Part shown: piece by piece, positions 16,447 to 26,391 of the stretch
Layout: the number at the start of each line of letters is the position of its first letter
How positions within the stretch are numbered: the stretch's first letter is position 1
The notes under the pieces: model-generated
Seen by the model: the letters and a program-made list of their open reading frames with translations, nothing else
Databases searched by the model: none
Told to the model about the DNA's origin: nothing
Program-made: the position numbers and the translations under genes
Source of the DNA: Peptostreptococcaceae bacterium
GTDB lineage: Bacteria; Bacillota; Clostridia; Peptostreptococcales; Anaerovoracaceae
Assembly: GCA_016650175.1 (NCBI GenBank)
Contig: JAENWG010000005.1
Coordinates: 1 to 55,429 of the forward strand
Direction of reading: 5' to 3'
Length of the DNA stretch: 55,429 nt

Positions 16447-17760
16447 ATGGAATTACTGATAGGCTTCATTATATTTATAGCGGCAATGGTTTCATGTCTT
16501 ATTCTCGGCATAACTACAGTAGCAGCTTTAATAGTAGGACTTATTGTATTTATTGGAATAGGAAAGATAAAAGGCTTTACCTATAAGGAACTAGGTGGGT
16601 TTACTGCAAAAGGAGTAAAGAGCTCATTAGTTGTAGCAGAAGTGCTTTTACTAATAGGTTTTATAACAGCAATTTGGAGAACTTCTGGTACGATTTCTTT
16701 TTTTGTTTATTACGGAATCAAACTGATTTCACCTAATCTATTTATCCTAATTACATTTTTACTGTCGGCGATACTAGCGTATGCACTAGGAACTTCTTTC
16801 GGAGTAGCAGGTACAGTTGGAGTAATCTTTATGTCTCTAGCTAGAAGTGGTAATGTAGACGAAATAATAACAGCAGGAGCAGTAATGTCGGGTGTGTTTT
16901 TTGGAGACAGAGGATCGCCGGTATCATCAAGTGCAATATTGGTAGCCACTATTACTGATACTAATTTAATTGATAATGTAAAGAGAATGTTTAAAACTGC
17001 AATACTGCCAATTGTAATATGTATAGTGGCATATGGGATATTAAGCTATCAAAATCCAATAAACGGTGTTGATGAAACAATACTAAATGCTTTGGGTGAT
17101 GAATTTAATATATCAGTTTGGACTATAATACCTGCAATATGTATGGTAGTATTACCGCTTTTCAGAATAAACGTAATATGGGCGTTAACATCCAGCATAG
17201 TAAGCGGAATACTGATTTCGGTGTTAGTTCAAGGTAATGGGCTTTTACACGTAGTAGAGCAGAGTATATTCGGTTATAGCTCAGAGCATGCCGTGCTTAG
17301 TAATATATTAAACGGAGGCGGATTAACTTCGATGATAGAGGTAATCTTCATCGTGATGCTATCATCTTCATATTCCGGAATATTTGATGGAACTAAAATG
17401 CTTAGTAAGCTTGAAGAACTTCTAGGTAAGATGGTAAATAAGACAGGTAAATTCTTCGTGATGGTATTAATGTCATTTTTTACAGTCGGAGTATTTTGTA
17501 ATCAGACAATTGCAAGCATAATGTGCTGTGATCTTATGAAGAATGTATACGATGATAATGATGGTAGTAAAGAAGAACTTGCACTTGATATTGAGAACTC
17601 AGCTATATTGATTGCTTCAATAGTACCTTGGAGTATAGCATGCATAGTACCACTTAGTTTTTTAGGAGTTGGGTTTGAAGCAATACCATATAGCATATAC
17701 TTATATGTAGTACCTATATGTTATGGTTTGACAAAAAAATATTTTAGATATAAAATCTAG
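16447..17760 (+). CDS. NhaC-family Na+/H+ antiporter
   Basis: The 437-aa, about 11-helix membrane protein belongs to the NhaC group, which exchanges sodium (or an organic substrate, as in malate-lactate MleN) for protons. The conserved stretch YALGTSFGVAGTVGVIF and the following GAVMSGVFFGDRGSPVSSS match the family's transport core. The C-terminal NQTIASIMCCDLMKNVY segment and acidic cluster are also typical. Exact substrate is uncertain. It is preceded by the 161-aa membrane protein and followed 32 nt later by the CYTH gene. Confidence 0.88.
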   Translation: MELLIGFIIFIAAMVSCLILGITTVAALIVGLIVFIGIGKIKGFTYKELGGFTAKGVKSSLVVAEVLLLIGFITAIWRTSGTISFFVYYGIKLISPNLFILITFLLSAILAYALGTSFGVAGTVGVIFMSLARSGNVDEIITAGAVMSGVFFGDRGSPVSSSAILVATITDTNLIDNVKRMFKTAILPIVICIVAYGILSYQNPINGVDETILNALGDEFNISVWTIIPAICMVVLPLFRINVIWALTSSIVSGILISVLVQGNGLLHVVEQSIFGYSSEHAVLSNILNGGGLTSMIEVIFIVMLSSSYSGIFDGTKMLSKLEELLGKMVNKTGKFFVMVLMSFFTVGVFCNQTIASIMCCDLMKNVYDDNDGSKEELALDIENSAILIASIVPWSIACIVPLSFLGVGFEAIPYSIYLYVVPICYGLTKKYFRYKI

Positions 17761-17792
17761 TAATGTTGTAACAAAAGTATTATGGAGGAATT

Positions 17793-18410
17793 ATGGAAAT
17801 AGAATTAAAGTATAGTCTTAATGATGAATTAACAGCAGAGAGAATACTTAACGACCCGGGATTGCGTAAAATCAAGGAACTGGGTTCTGAAAACACGGTA
17901 AAGATGCTATCAATATATTTTGATACTATTGATAACGATTTAGCTAATTCAGGCATGGCATATAGAATGAGAAAAGAAAACGATAAACTTCAAGCTACTG
18001 TCAAATGGGATGGTACTGTTGAAAACGGTAAACATGAAAGAGAAGAAGTTAATCTTTCTGTTAATGATGATGTTTATTTAGAAAATCCAAAGGTTGAATT
18101 GTTTAACCAAAGCAAAGTTGAAGAAAAACTTAAATTAGCAGCTGACGGTAAAAGACTTATACCTGTAATGAAAATGGAGTTTGTAAGAAAGCAATTTCGA
18201 ATTGATGACGGAGAAAGCATTTGTGAAATATCAATAGACAAAGGTGAAATCATAGGATCAAAAGGAAAAGCACCAATTTCAGAGCTAGAAATAGAACTTT
18301 TCTTAGGAAATAAGGAGGAATTGGTAAAATTAGGTGAAGAATTGGCGAATAAGTACAATTTGGAACCAGAAAACCGCAGTAAGTACGCTAGAGGGCTAGA
18401 ATTAATATAA
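17793..18410 (+). CDS. CYTH-domain protein, probable triphosphatase
   Basis: The 205-aa protein starts with MEIELKYSL, the ExExK motif that defines the CYTH/triphosphate tunnel fold. Further tunnel-lining residues are seen in YFDT, MAYRMRKEN, ATVKWDG and the C-terminal SELEIELFLG. Characterised bacterial members hydrolyse inorganic triphosphate; adenylate cyclase or thiamine-triphosphatase activity occurs in relatives. ATG 17793 follows GGAGG. It ends 7 nt before the tig promoter. Confidence 0.88.
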   Translation: MEIELKYSLNDELTAERILNDPGLRKIKELGSENTVKMLSIYFDTIDNDLANSGMAYRMRKENDKLQATVKWDGTVENGKHEREEVNLSVNDDVYLENPKVELFNQSKVEEKLKLAADGKRLIPVMKMEFVRKQFRIDDGESICEISIDKGEIIGSKGKAPISELEIELFLGNKEELVKLGEELANKYNLEPENRSKYARGLELI

Positions 18411-18417
18411 AATCGAC

Positions 18418-18446
18418 TTTACATAAGCGATAAATAAGTGTATAAT
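18418..18446 (+). promoter_or_regulatory. Promoter of the tig-clpP-clpX cluster
   Basis: TTTACA (18418-18423), 17 nt, TATAAT (18441-18446). A small ATTGCA/TGCAAT hairpin lies in the ~67-nt leader. No CIRCE or CtsR-like repeat is visible. Confidence 0.82.
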
Positions 18447-18519
18447 ACTTTAAATTGCATCGAATTTGCAATAAAAAGGCTATTAATTTAATAAAAACAT
18501 ATAATTTAGGAGGATTTTG

Positions 18520-19803
18520 ATGAAAGCTACATTTATATCAAGAGAAAAGAACGAAGTGAAATTTACTATGGAATTTACACCTGAGGAATTTGAAGCCGCA
18601 GTTGTCGATGCATATAAAGCAAGTAAGGAACAGTTTTCAATAGACGGGTTCAGAAAAGGTAAAGCGCCAAGAAGTATTATCGAAAAAAGATATGGCGAAA
18701 ACGTATTTTATGAAGACGCAGTAAATGGAATGTTTCAAGACGCATACCCTAAGGCAGTTGCTGAATTGGAATTAGAAGTAATTGATTCACCTTCTGCAGA
18801 ATTTTCAAACATGGAAAAGGGTAAGAACTTAACTGTAACTATAACAGTTCCAGTATATCCTTCAGTAGAAGTCAAGGATTATTTAGGAGTTGAAATTGAA
18901 AAGATTGTAAACGAAGTAAAAGATGAAGATATCGTAGCAGAACTTGCAGAAGCACAGAAAAAACAAGCAAGAATTGAATCTGTTAAAAGAGAAGCTAAAG
19001 ATGGAGATACAGTTGTACTTGACTATTCTGGATTTGTAGGCGAAGAGAAATTTGATGGCGGAACTGCAGAAAATCAAGAATTAGTACTTGGATCAAATTC
19101 TTTCATACCAGGATTTGAAGAACAGTTAATTGGAACAAAATCCGAAGACAAAAAGGATGTTGTAGTAACTTTCCCTGAAGAATACCAAGCAGAAGAGTTA
19201 GCAGGAAAAGAAGCTGTATTCCATTGCACAGTTCACGAAGTAAAAGAAGAAATATTACCTGAATTAGATGATGATTTTGCAGGTGACGTAAGCGAGTTTG
19301 AAACTTTTGACGAATACAGAAAAGATTTAGTTGAAAAGATGCAAAAACAAGCAGACCTCAATGCTGAATCACAGATGAAAGACAAGACAATTGAAAAAGT
19401 TGTTGAAGCCAATTCGATTGAAGTACCTTCAGTAATGGTTGAAGAAGAAATTGATAAAATGCTTCAGGAATTAAATCAGCAATTGTCATATCAAGGTTTA
19501 AACATAGATATGTACAAGCAATTCCTAAACAAAAACGATCAAGAAATGAGAGATGAAGTTAAGGAAGAAGCTAAGAGAAGAGTCGAAACTAGATTGATTT
19601 TGATGTCTATAGCTGAGAATGAAAACTTAGAAGTTTCTGAAGAAGAAGTTGAAGAAGAAATTAAGAATATAGCAGCAACTTATCAGACAGAAGTAGAAGA
19701 AATCAAGAAGATGATAGGTGTAGAAAACTTAGGATATTTTGAAAAAGACATAAAACTTAAGAAAGCAATAGAATTGATTTATGAGAAAGCTATTGTTAAA
19801 TAA
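18520..19803 (+). CDS. tig: Trigger factor
   Basis: The 427-aa ribosome-bound chaperone and prolyl isomerase folds nascent chains. The N-terminal ribosome-docking signature GFRKGKAPRS is present at about residues 45-54, followed by the FKBP-type isomerase domain (GDTVVLDYSGFVGEEKFDGG) and the long helical chaperone arms. ATG 18520 is 6 nt after AGGAGG; a TTG one codon earlier is not needed. It leads the tig-clpP-clpX-lon-engB quality-control cluster common in Clostridia. Confidence 0.97.
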   Translation: MKATFISREKNEVKFTMEFTPEEFEAAVVDAYKASKEQFSIDGFRKGKAPRSIIEKRYGENVFYEDAVNGMFQDAYPKAVAELELEVIDSPSAEFSNMEKGKNLTVTITVPVYPSVEVKDYLGVEIEKIVNEVKDEDIVAELAEAQKKQARIESVKREAKDGDTVVLDYSGFVGEEKFDGGTAENQELVLGSNSFIPGFEEQLIGTKSEDKKDVVVTFPEEYQAEELAGKEAVFHCTVHEVKEEILPELDDDFAGDVSEFETFDEYRKDLVEKMQKQADLNAESQMKDKTIEKVVEANSIEVPSVMVEEEIDKMLQELNQQLSYQGLNIDMYKQFLNKNDQEMRDEVKEEAKRRVETRLILMSIAENENLEVSEEEVEEEIKNIAATYQTEVEEIKKMIGVENLGYFEKDIKLKKAIELIYEKAIVK

Positions 19804-19824
19804 GAAGAATAGTAGGAGGTCAAT

Positions 19825-20406
19825 ATGGGTTTAGTACCTTATGTAGTTGAACAGACAAGCGCAGGAGAACGTTCTTACGATATCTATTCAAGATTATTAA
19901 AAGATAGAATAGTGTTTATAGATCAAGAAATTAACGATGGTTTAGCTAGCGTAGTAGTAGCACAATTGTTGTTTTTAGAAGCTGAAGATCCGGAAAAAGA
20001 TATATGTATGTATATTAATAGCCCGGGTGGATCAGTAACTGCAGGGCTTGCGATTTATGATACTATGAAATATATAAAACCTGAAGTATCTACTATTTGT
20101 ATGGGTTTAGCAGCTAGCATGGGTGCATTTTTACTTTCAGCGGGAGAAAAGGGTAAAAGATTTGCGCTTCCTAATTCGGAAATAATGATTCATCAGCCAC
20201 TAGGCGGAACACAAGGACAAGCTGAAGATATTAGAATTCACGCAGACTGGATAATAAAAACTAGAGAAAAATTAAACAGAATGTTAAGCGAGAATACAGG
20301 AAAAGAATTATCAGTAATTGAAAAAGATACAGATAGAGACAACTTTATGTCTGCTGATGATGCAGCACTGTATGGCTTAATAGATGAAGTTATTGAAAAA
20401 AGGTAG
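19825..20406 (+). CDS. clpP: ATP-dependent Clp protease proteolytic subunit
   Basis: The 193-aa serine peptidase forms the tetradecameric ClpP chamber. Catalytic Ser98 (GLAASMGAF) and His123 (MIHQPLGG) are in place, with the Asp in the C-terminal [10 protein letters not shown] segment. The N-terminus ([24 protein letters not shown]) is standard. AGGAGG precedes ATG 19825. clpX follows after 8 nt, so the ATPase partner is made from the same message. Confidence 0.98.
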   Translation: MGLVPYVVEQTSAGERSYDIYSRLLKDRIVFIDQEINDGLASVVVAQLLFLEAEDPEKDICMYINSPGGSVTAGLAIYDTMKYIKPEVSTICMGLAASMGAFLLSAGEKGKRFALPNSEIMIHQPLGGTQGQAEDIRIHADWIIKTREKLNRMLSENTGKELSVIEKDTDRDNFMSADDAALYGLIDEVIEKR

Positions 20407-20414
20407 GGAAATAG

Positions 20415-21665
20415 ATGAGTGATGAAAAAGACTTTGAAGAACCGGTTTGTTCGTTTTGTGGCAAACCAAAATCTCAAGTAAATAGAATGATTGTCGGTCC
20501 CGATGTTTTCATATGCGATGAATGTATTGACTTATGTCAATCAATATTAGATGAGGACGTAGAGATTGAGCCTAAAAAGTATTTAGATACACTTCCAAAG
20601 CCTATGGAAATTTATGAAAAACTTTCAGATTATGTTATAGGTCAGGAATCAGCTAAAAAGGAACTTTCTGTGGCGGTTTACAATCAATACAAGAGAATTA
20701 AGTACCTTGAAAAAAATGCAGTAGTTCATGGAAAATCAAAATCTGTGGAAATTCAAAAGAGTAACGTATTAATGGTGGGACCAACTGGTAGCGGTAAAAC
20801 ACTATTAGCTCAGACTTTAGCAAAAATACTAGATGTACCTTTTGCCATAGTTGATGCTACATCACTTACTGAAGCTGGCTATGTCGGTGAAGATGTTGAA
20901 AACATTTTATTAAGATTATACCAAGCAGCAGATGGAGATTTAAAAAGAGCAGAACGCGGCATAATATATGTAGATGAAATCGATAAAATTGCCAGAAAAT
21001 CAGAAAACATGTCAATAACACGTGATGTTAGTGGTGAAGGAGTGCAGCAAGCACTTTTAAAAATAATAGAAGGAACGGTTGCTAACGTACCGCCGCAAGG
21101 AGGTCGTAAACATCCACTTCAAGAGTTTATTCACTTTGATACGACTAATGTATTGTTCATATGTGGAGGAGCTTTTGCCGGACTTGATAAGCTTATACAA
21201 AGAAGAATAGGCGAAAAGGTAATTGGTTTTAACTCTGAATTGAATTTAAGCACTGAAGATGAAAACGATGTTATGTCTAAAATTGAACCTCAAGATTTGT
21301 TGAAATACGGTATTATACCAGAACTTATTGGAAGATTACCTGTAAATGTAATCTTAGATGAACTGGCTGAGGACGTATTAATCCGAATTATGACAGAACC
21401 TAAAAATGCTATAATTAAGCAATATCAAGCCTTATTTGAACTGGACGATGTAGAATTAGAATTTGAGGAAAAGGCGATAGAAGCTATAGCTGAAAAAGCA
21501 GTTGAAAGAAAAACAGGAGCCAGAGGACTAAGAGGAATTGTAGAAAGAATAATGACAGATGTTGCTTTTGAGATTCCATCTAGAGAAGATGTAGAAAAGT
21601 GCATTATTACAAAGGACACAGTTATGAAAGGTAAAATGCCTAAACTAGTCTTAAAAAAGAATTAA
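20415..21665 (+). CDS. clpX: Clp protease ATP-binding subunit ClpX
   Basis: The 416-aa AAA+ unfoldase feeds substrates to ClpP. The N-terminal zinc-binding domain has Cys12, Cys15, Cys34 and Cys37. Walker A ([12 protein letters not shown]), Walker B ([11 protein letters not shown]), the ClpP-docking loop (VIGFNS) and sensor motifs (TGARGLR) are all intact. Length is normal. A hairpin follows the stop before lon. Confidence 0.98.
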   Translation: MSDEKDFEEPVCSFCGKPKSQVNRMIVGPDVFICDECIDLCQSILDEDVEIEPKKYLDTLPKPMEIYEKLSDYVIGQESAKKELSVAVYNQYKRIKYLEKNAVVHGKSKSVEIQKSNVLMVGPTGSGKTLLAQTLAKILDVPFAIVDATSLTEAGYVGEDVENILLRLYQAADGDLKRAERGIIYVDEIDKIARKSENMSITRDVSGEGVQQALLKIIEGTVANVPPQGGRKHPLQEFIHFDTTNVLFICGGAFAGLDKLIQRRIGEKVIGFNSELNLSTEDENDVMSKIEPQDLLKYGIIPELIGRLPVNVILDELAEDVLIRIMTEPKNAIIKQYQALFELDDVELEFEEKAIEAIAEKAVERKTGARGLRGIVERIMTDVAFEIPSREDVEKCIITKDTVMKGKMPKLVLKKN

Positions 21666-21672
21666 AGTATAA

Positions 21673-21708
21673 AAAGCGACATAAGTCTTTTGGACAGTAT
21701 GTCGCTTT
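21673..21708 (+). terminator. Hairpin between clpX and lon
   Basis: An 11-bp perfect stem (21673-21683 with 21698-21708) with a smaller GTC/GAC stem in its loop. The following tail is only partly U-rich, so it may be a weak terminator or attenuator setting lon expression. Confidence 0.6.
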
Positions 21709-21731
21709 ATAAACATATATGAGAGGGGAAA

Positions 21732-24059
21732 ATGGTCATGGACGAAAAAAATAAATATGTGGATTTACCATTTATTCCACTAATTGGACAAACTTTCTTT
21801 CCGGGAACTACAGTTAGTTTTGATATAGGAAGGGAGAAATCTCTTAATGCAATAAATCAAGCAGCTAATGGTGATAAATTATTTGTAGTAGCAACACAGA
21901 TAGACGATAAAATTAATAACCCTGACGTTGACGATTGCTATAAAGTGGGGGTATTAATTAGAAGCAAGCAAATAATTAAAAAATCATCAGAATATGTAAG
22001 AGTTTTAGCTACTTGTGAAAAAAGAGTGGACTTAGAAAACATTAGAATTGAAAATGATATATTTATATGCGATTGCAATGTTAGGCCAGATCTTTTAGCA
22101 GACGATGAAATTGAGACAAAGGCATTGGCTAGAATTGCTAAAAAAAGTTTTTCAAAGCATATAGACCTTGTTGGAAATAGTGACAATTCTATTAAGGAAA
22201 TGATTAATAAGATAGACGATATAACTTTGCTATGTAATACTATGGCAGGGGAGATTAAGGTGTCTTACGAAGCAAAACAAGAGCTTTTAGAGCAGGACTT
22301 AGTATACAAGAGACTAGAGAAAGTTATTCAGTTTCTAAATGATGAAAATCAGATATTGATGCTGGAAAAAAGAATATCTGCAAAGGTTATGGGAAACCTT
22401 AATCAAAGCCAAAGAGAGTACTTTTTAAAGGAACAAATTAAAGTAATAAAAGATGAACTTGGTGAGACTGAAGATGTTGATGATGAAGCTAATGAATGGC
22501 TTGCAACAATGGAAGGGCTTAACCTTCCTGAGAAGATAAAGGAAAAAATAGAAAAAGAAATAACAAAATTTACTAGAATGCATCAATCCAGTCCTGAATC
22601 AACAGTAACTAGAACATATATTGAAACAATATTAAGCTTACCTTGGAACACAGCTTCTAAGATAAATGTAAACATAAAAAAGGCTGATAAAATATTAAAT
22701 GAAGATCACTATGGGTTAGAGCAAGTAAAAGAAAGAATATTAGAATATCTAGCAGTAGTACATCTTTCTAAAAATATTAAAGGCCCGATTATTTGTCTTG
22801 TAGGTCCTCCAGGAGTTGGTAAGACTTCTATTGCTAAATCAATTGCTAGAGCTACTAATCGTGAATTCGCTAGGATGTCACTTGGTGGTGTAAGAGATGA
22901 AGCGGAGATAAGAGGACATAGGAGAACATACATAGGTTCTATACCAGGTAGAGTAATAAACAATATTAAGGAAGTAGGGACAAATAATCCATTATTCTTA
23001 TTTGATGAGGTCGATAAAATAGGTTCTGAATTTAAAGGGGATCCAGCTTCAGCACTTCTTGAGGTTTTAGATCCAGAACAGAACAAAACTTTTGTAGATA
23101 ACTATTTAGAAGTTCCGTTTGATTTGTCAAAGGTTATGTTTATTACGACAGCTAACACTACAGAAACTATACCTAGTCCACTTCTAGACAGAATGGAAGT
23201 TATCGAGATTTCAGGTTATATAGAAGATGAAAAATTAAAAATAGCAGAAAATTATTTAATACCTAAAAAAATTGCGGAACATGGAATCAAAAAGAATAGA
23301 TTAACATTCTCTGAATCTGCTGTTAGAGATATAATAAATGACTATACAAGAGAATCTGGTGTTAGAAATCTTGAAAGAGAGATTGCTAATATATGTAGAA
23401 AAGTGGCAAAACAGATAGTTATGGATGGAAAGAAAACGCAGCATATAACAGCTAGAAGTCTAGACGGATATTTAGGTAAAAAGAAATTTAGATCTGATAT
23501 AGTCGGAGATGATAACAAGGTAGGTGTTACTACAGGAATGGCATGGACTAGAGTTGGCGGTACGATACTGTTTATTGAAGCTCTAAAAGTAGCAGGTAGT
23601 GGCAAAGTTGTACTAACGGGTCAAATGGGCGATGTTATGAAGGAATCTGCACAAGCTGGAATCAGTTACCTAAGATCGATTGCTGATGAATATGGTATAA
23701 AAGCTGAAGTTTTTCAGGAATGCGATATACATATACATATTCCAGAAGGAGCAACTCCTAAAGATGGACCTTCAGCAGGAGTAACAATGTGTACAGCATT
23801 ACTGTCTGCAATAACAGGTAAGGAAGTAATTAATGGTATTGCTATGACAGGTGAAATTACTATAAGAGGTAAAGTATTGCCTGTAGGCGGAATTAAAGAA
23901 AAAGTACTAGCAGCTCACAGAGCAGGAATAACTAAAATACTTATTCCAAGAGAAAATGAAGCTGATTTAGAAGAAATACCTAAAACTGTTAGAAAGCAGA
24001 TTAAATTCGTCTTAATAGATGAAGCTAAAGATGTGTTTGAAGAAGCACTAGTTAAATAA
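21732..24059 (+). CDS. lon: ATP-dependent protease Lon
   Basis: The 775-aa protein combines an N-terminal substrate-binding domain, an AAA+ domain (GPPGVGKTSIAKSIARA; FLFDEVDKIG) and a protease domain with the Ser681-Lys724 dyad (DGPSAGV; GGIKEK). It degrades damaged and regulatory proteins in the cytoplasm. Two in-frame ATGs (21732, 21738) compete for GAGAGGGG; I keep the first, and the difference is two residues. It is read with engB, 10 nt downstream. Confidence 0.97.
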   Translation: MVMDEKNKYVDLPFIPLIGQTFFPGTTVSFDIGREKSLNAINQAANGDKLFVVATQIDDKINNPDVDDCYKVGVLIRSKQIIKKSSEYVRVLATCEKRVDLENIRIENDIFICDCNVRPDLLADDEIETKALARIAKKSFSKHIDLVGNSDNSIKEMINKIDDITLLCNTMAGEIKVSYEAKQELLEQDLVYKRLEKVIQFLNDENQILMLEKRISAKVMGNLNQSQREYFLKEQIKVIKDELGETEDVDDEANEWLATMEGLNLPEKIKEKIEKEITKFTRMHQSSPESTVTRTYIETILSLPWNTASKINVNIKKADKILNEDHYGLEQVKERILEYLAVVHLSKNIKGPIICLVGPPGVGKTSIAKSIARATNREFARMSLGGVRDEAEIRGHRRTYIGSIPGRVINNIKEVGTNNPLFLFDEVDKIGSEFKGDPASALLEVLDPEQNKTFVDNYLEVPFDLSKVMFITTANTTETIPSPLLDRMEVIEISGYIEDEKLKIAENYLIPKKIAEHGIKKNRLTFSESAVRDIINDYTRESGVRNLEREIANICRKVAKQIVMDGKKTQHITARSLDGYLGKKKFRSDIVGDDNKVGVTTGMAWTRVGGTILFIEALKVAGSGKVVLTGQMGDVMKESAQAGISYLRSIADEYGIKAEVFQECDIHIHIPEGATPKDGPSAGVTMCTALLSAITGKEVINGIAMTGEITIRGKVLPVGGIKEKVLAAHRAGITKILIPRENEADLEEIPKTVRKQIKFVLIDEAKDVFEEALVK

Positions 24060-24069
24060 GGAGAGCAAA

Positions 24070-24678
24070 GTGAAAATCAATGTATCTGATTTGGAAAGAG
24101 TAGCTGTAAGGCCGGATCAATACCCGGAAGCCGATAAAGCGGAAATAGCTTTTGCAGGAAGATCTAATGTAGGAAAATCTTCTCTTCTTAATTTACTTAC
24201 GAATAGAAAGAAATTAGCTAGAGTAAGTGGTGCTCCGGGCAAGACAAGAACAATAAATTTTTATATCATAAATAATGAATTTAGAATTGTAGATTTACCC
24301 GGATACGGCTATGCTAAAGTATCAAAATCAGTATCAAGTACATGGGGAGAAATGGTAGAAAACTATCTACAAGACAGAAAAAATTTGATTAAAGTAATAC
24401 AACTTGTTGATATTCGCCATGCGCCATCTAAACAAGATGTACAAATGTATAAATACCTTAAGTTTTATGGCTTAGAAGGTGTGATTGTTGCCACTAAAGC
24501 GGATAAAGTATCTAGAAATGAACTATTTAAAAATATTAGTATCATTAAAAAGACCTTAGGTCTTTCTAGTGAAGACATAATAATACCAATATCATCCCTA
24601 AAAAAAACAGGGTATGAAGATCTGTTAAATGTAATGGATGAACTTTTGGAGGAATATAATGAGATTGATAAAGAATAG
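24070..24678 (+). CDS. engB: Ribosome biogenesis GTPase EngB/YsxC
   Basis: The 202-aa GTPase takes part in late 50S assembly. G1 (GRSNVGKSSL), the switch region with TRTINFY, G3 (DLPGYGYAK) and G4 (TKADK) are present. It starts at GTG 24070, after AAGGAGAG. The standard lon-engB order supports the call. The gene for a YkvA-like protein starts inside its last 20 bases. Confidence 0.96.
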   Translation: MKINVSDLERVAVRPDQYPEADKAEIAFAGRSNVGKSSLLNLLTNRKKLARVSGAPGKTRTINFYIINNEFRIVDLPGYGYAKVSKSVSSTWGEMVENYLQDRKNLIKVIQLVDIRHAPSKQDVQMYKYLKFYGLEGVIVATKADKVSRNELFKNISIIKKTLGLSSEDIIIPISSLKKTGYEDLLNVMDELLEEYNEIDKE

Positions 24679-25000
24679 AATTAAGGCTATAATACCTTTT
24701 CTTCGCAATCCAGATGTGAATATATTCAAGAAAATATTAGTTGTATTAGCAGCTGCTTATTTTATAATGCCAATAGATTTAATACCAATATTTATATTTC
24801 CCATAGGAATGTTAGACGATTTATTCCTATGGGCTTTTATATTAATAGGATTTGGTGATGAACTTGATGCGAGTCTAAATAAGAGTACTGAAAAAGAATA
24901 TGTACACAAAAATTTTCATGGCAAAAATGTTGTTGAAGGTGTAAAATATAAAGTACGTAAAGACAAAAATGAAGAAGATGAAGATAATGATGGAGAGTAA
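24659..25000 (+). CDS. YkvA family (DUF1232) small membrane protein
   Basis: The 113-aa protein has the DUF1232 core: a hydrophobic stretch at about residues 25-42 (ILVVLAAAYFIMPIDLIPIF) with the PIDLIP motif, then DDLFLWAFILIGF. The C-terminal third is a charged tail (RKDKNEEDEDNDGE). A longer frame from 24638 exists, but GGAGG at 24648-24652 is spaced for ATG 24659. The 20-nt overlap with engB suggests translational coupling. Function of the family is not established. Confidence 0.82.
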   Translation: MRLIKNRIKAIIPFLRNPDVNIFKKILVVLAAAYFIMPIDLIPIFIFPIGMLDDLFLWAFILIGFGDELDASLNKSTEKEYVHKNFHGKNVVEGVKYKVRKDKNEEDEDNDGE

Positions 25001-25019
25001 TTGAGAAGGAGAGTAGTAA

Positions 25020-25556
25020 GTGGCTGAGAGAAAAAAAACAACAATAGGTAATGTTTTATATACTCAAGATGAAATTTGGAAAAGATCTAAAGAAATTTCC
25101 AAAGAAATATCTAAAGAATTTGAGGGCGAAAAAGTAGTATTAATAGGAACTTTAAGAGGAGCTATATTATGGATGTCCGATATCATGAAAAATGTAACAC
25201 TTGATACTGAGATAGACTTTATCGTAGCCAGTAGTTATGGTTCCGGTACTACGAGTACAGGCCTTGTTAAAATCACTAAAGATATTGAAACTAACATTTA
25301 TGGGAAAAATGTAATTATAATCGAAGATATAGTAGACACAGGTACAACTTTAATGAACCTAGTAGAAAGACTAAACGATAGAAATCCTAAATGTATAAAG
25401 GTGTGTACTATGCTTGATAAGCCAAGTGGCAGAAAAGTGGAGTTCAAAGCGGATTATATTGGCTTTACGGTAGAAGATTTATTTATAGTTGGATATGGTC
25501 TTGACTTTGATCAAAAATACAGAGATTTACCATATATTAGTTATTTAGAAGGGTAA
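25020..25556 (+). CDS. hpt: Hypoxanthine phosphoribosyltransferase
   Basis: The 178-aa enzyme salvages hypoxanthine and guanine to IMP and GMP using PRPP. The PRPP-binding motif VIIIEDIVDTGTTL and the flexible-loop region SSYGSGTTSTG are intact, as is the C-terminal VGYGLDFDQKYRDLPYI. The start is GTG 25020, 9 nt after AAGGAGAG. It sits 19 nt after the YkvA gene and 10 nt before a PHP protein gene. Confidence 0.95.
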   Translation: MAERKKTTIGNVLYTQDEIWKRSKEISKEISKEFEGEKVVLIGTLRGAILWMSDIMKNVTLDTEIDFIVASSYGSGTTSTGLVKITKDIETNIYGKNVIIIEDIVDTGTTLMNLVERLNDRNPKCIKVCTMLDKPSGRKVEFKADYIGFTVEDLFIVGYGLDFDQKYRDLPYISYLEG

Positions 25557-25566
25557 GGAAATAGTT

Positions 25567-26358
25567 ATGGATTTAAAAGTAGACTATCATATACATACCA
25601 GTTATTCTGATGGTGCGTTAACCCCTACTCAAATTGTCAAGAAATTTAAAGAAGAAGAATATGATATTATAGCTGTTACGGACCATGATGGTGTGGATGG
25701 TATTAGAGAAGCTAAAATAGCAGGAGAAGCGATAGAATTAAAAGTAATTCAAGGAGTAGAACTTTCTTCTGTTACAGAAAAAGGCGTTAATATTCACATA
25801 TTAGGATATAATATGGATGTAGATAATAATGAATTTATTGAAACTCTAAATGAATTAAAAGAATGGCGCAAAGATAGAAATTTAGTGTTAGTAAATAAAC
25901 TTGACGGTTTAGGATATCATGTAGATATAGACGAAATATATAAAGCTAAAGGGAATCATTATATAGGTAAACCAGACATAGCTAGATATCTTATAGATAA
26001 AGGCATGATAAATAAGATGGATGAGGCTTTTAATACTAAAACTGGCATTTATTCTAATGAAGAAATTAAAAACATAAAAAGAAAAAAAATAAAAAGTAAA
26101 AAAGCCATAAATATTCTAAAAAATGCTAAAGGAACGCCTGTTTTAGCGCACCCTATGAAAATAGAGAGTATTGGTGAAAAGGGTAGCGAGGAATTTTTTG
26201 CTAACTTAAATAGTCTTATTAGAAGTTTGAAAGTAGAAGGTCTTAAAGGCTTAGAGTGCTATCATCCTTCAGCAAATGAAGAAGATTCAAAGAAACTAGT
26301 TGAAATGGCTGAAAAGTACCATTTGCATATCACAGAAGGTTCTGACTTTCATAGTTAG
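25567..26358 (+). CDS. PHP-domain phosphoesterase (YciV/RNase AM-like)
   Basis: The 263-aa protein carries the metal ligands of the PHP superfamily: DYHIHTSYSDG at residue 5 onward, VTDHDGVDG, the GVELS glutamate, HPMK, and the terminal GSDFH. The closest known group degrades 3',5'-bisphosphorylated nucleotides or short RNAs from the 5' end. It ends one residue after SDFH, while many relatives continue for about 15-25 residues with a GxxKP.. segment. All ligands are still present, so activity is likely. It belongs to a run of same-strand genes from engB onward. Confidence 0.85.
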   Translation: MDLKVDYHIHTSYSDGALTPTQIVKKFKEEEYDIIAVTDHDGVDGIREAKIAGEAIELKVIQGVELSSVTEKGVNIHILGYNMDVDNNEFIETLNELKEWRKDRNLVLVNKLDGLGYHVDIDEIYKAKGNHYIGKPDIARYLIDKGMINKMDEAFNTKTGIYSNEEIKNIKRKKIKSKKAINILKNAKGTPVLAHPMKIESIGEKGSEEFFANLNSLIRSLKVEGLKGLECYHPSANEEDSKKLVEMAEKYHLHITEGSDFHS

Positions 26359-26391
26359 AATCAATAGTAATTTACCTGGGAGAATTATAAA

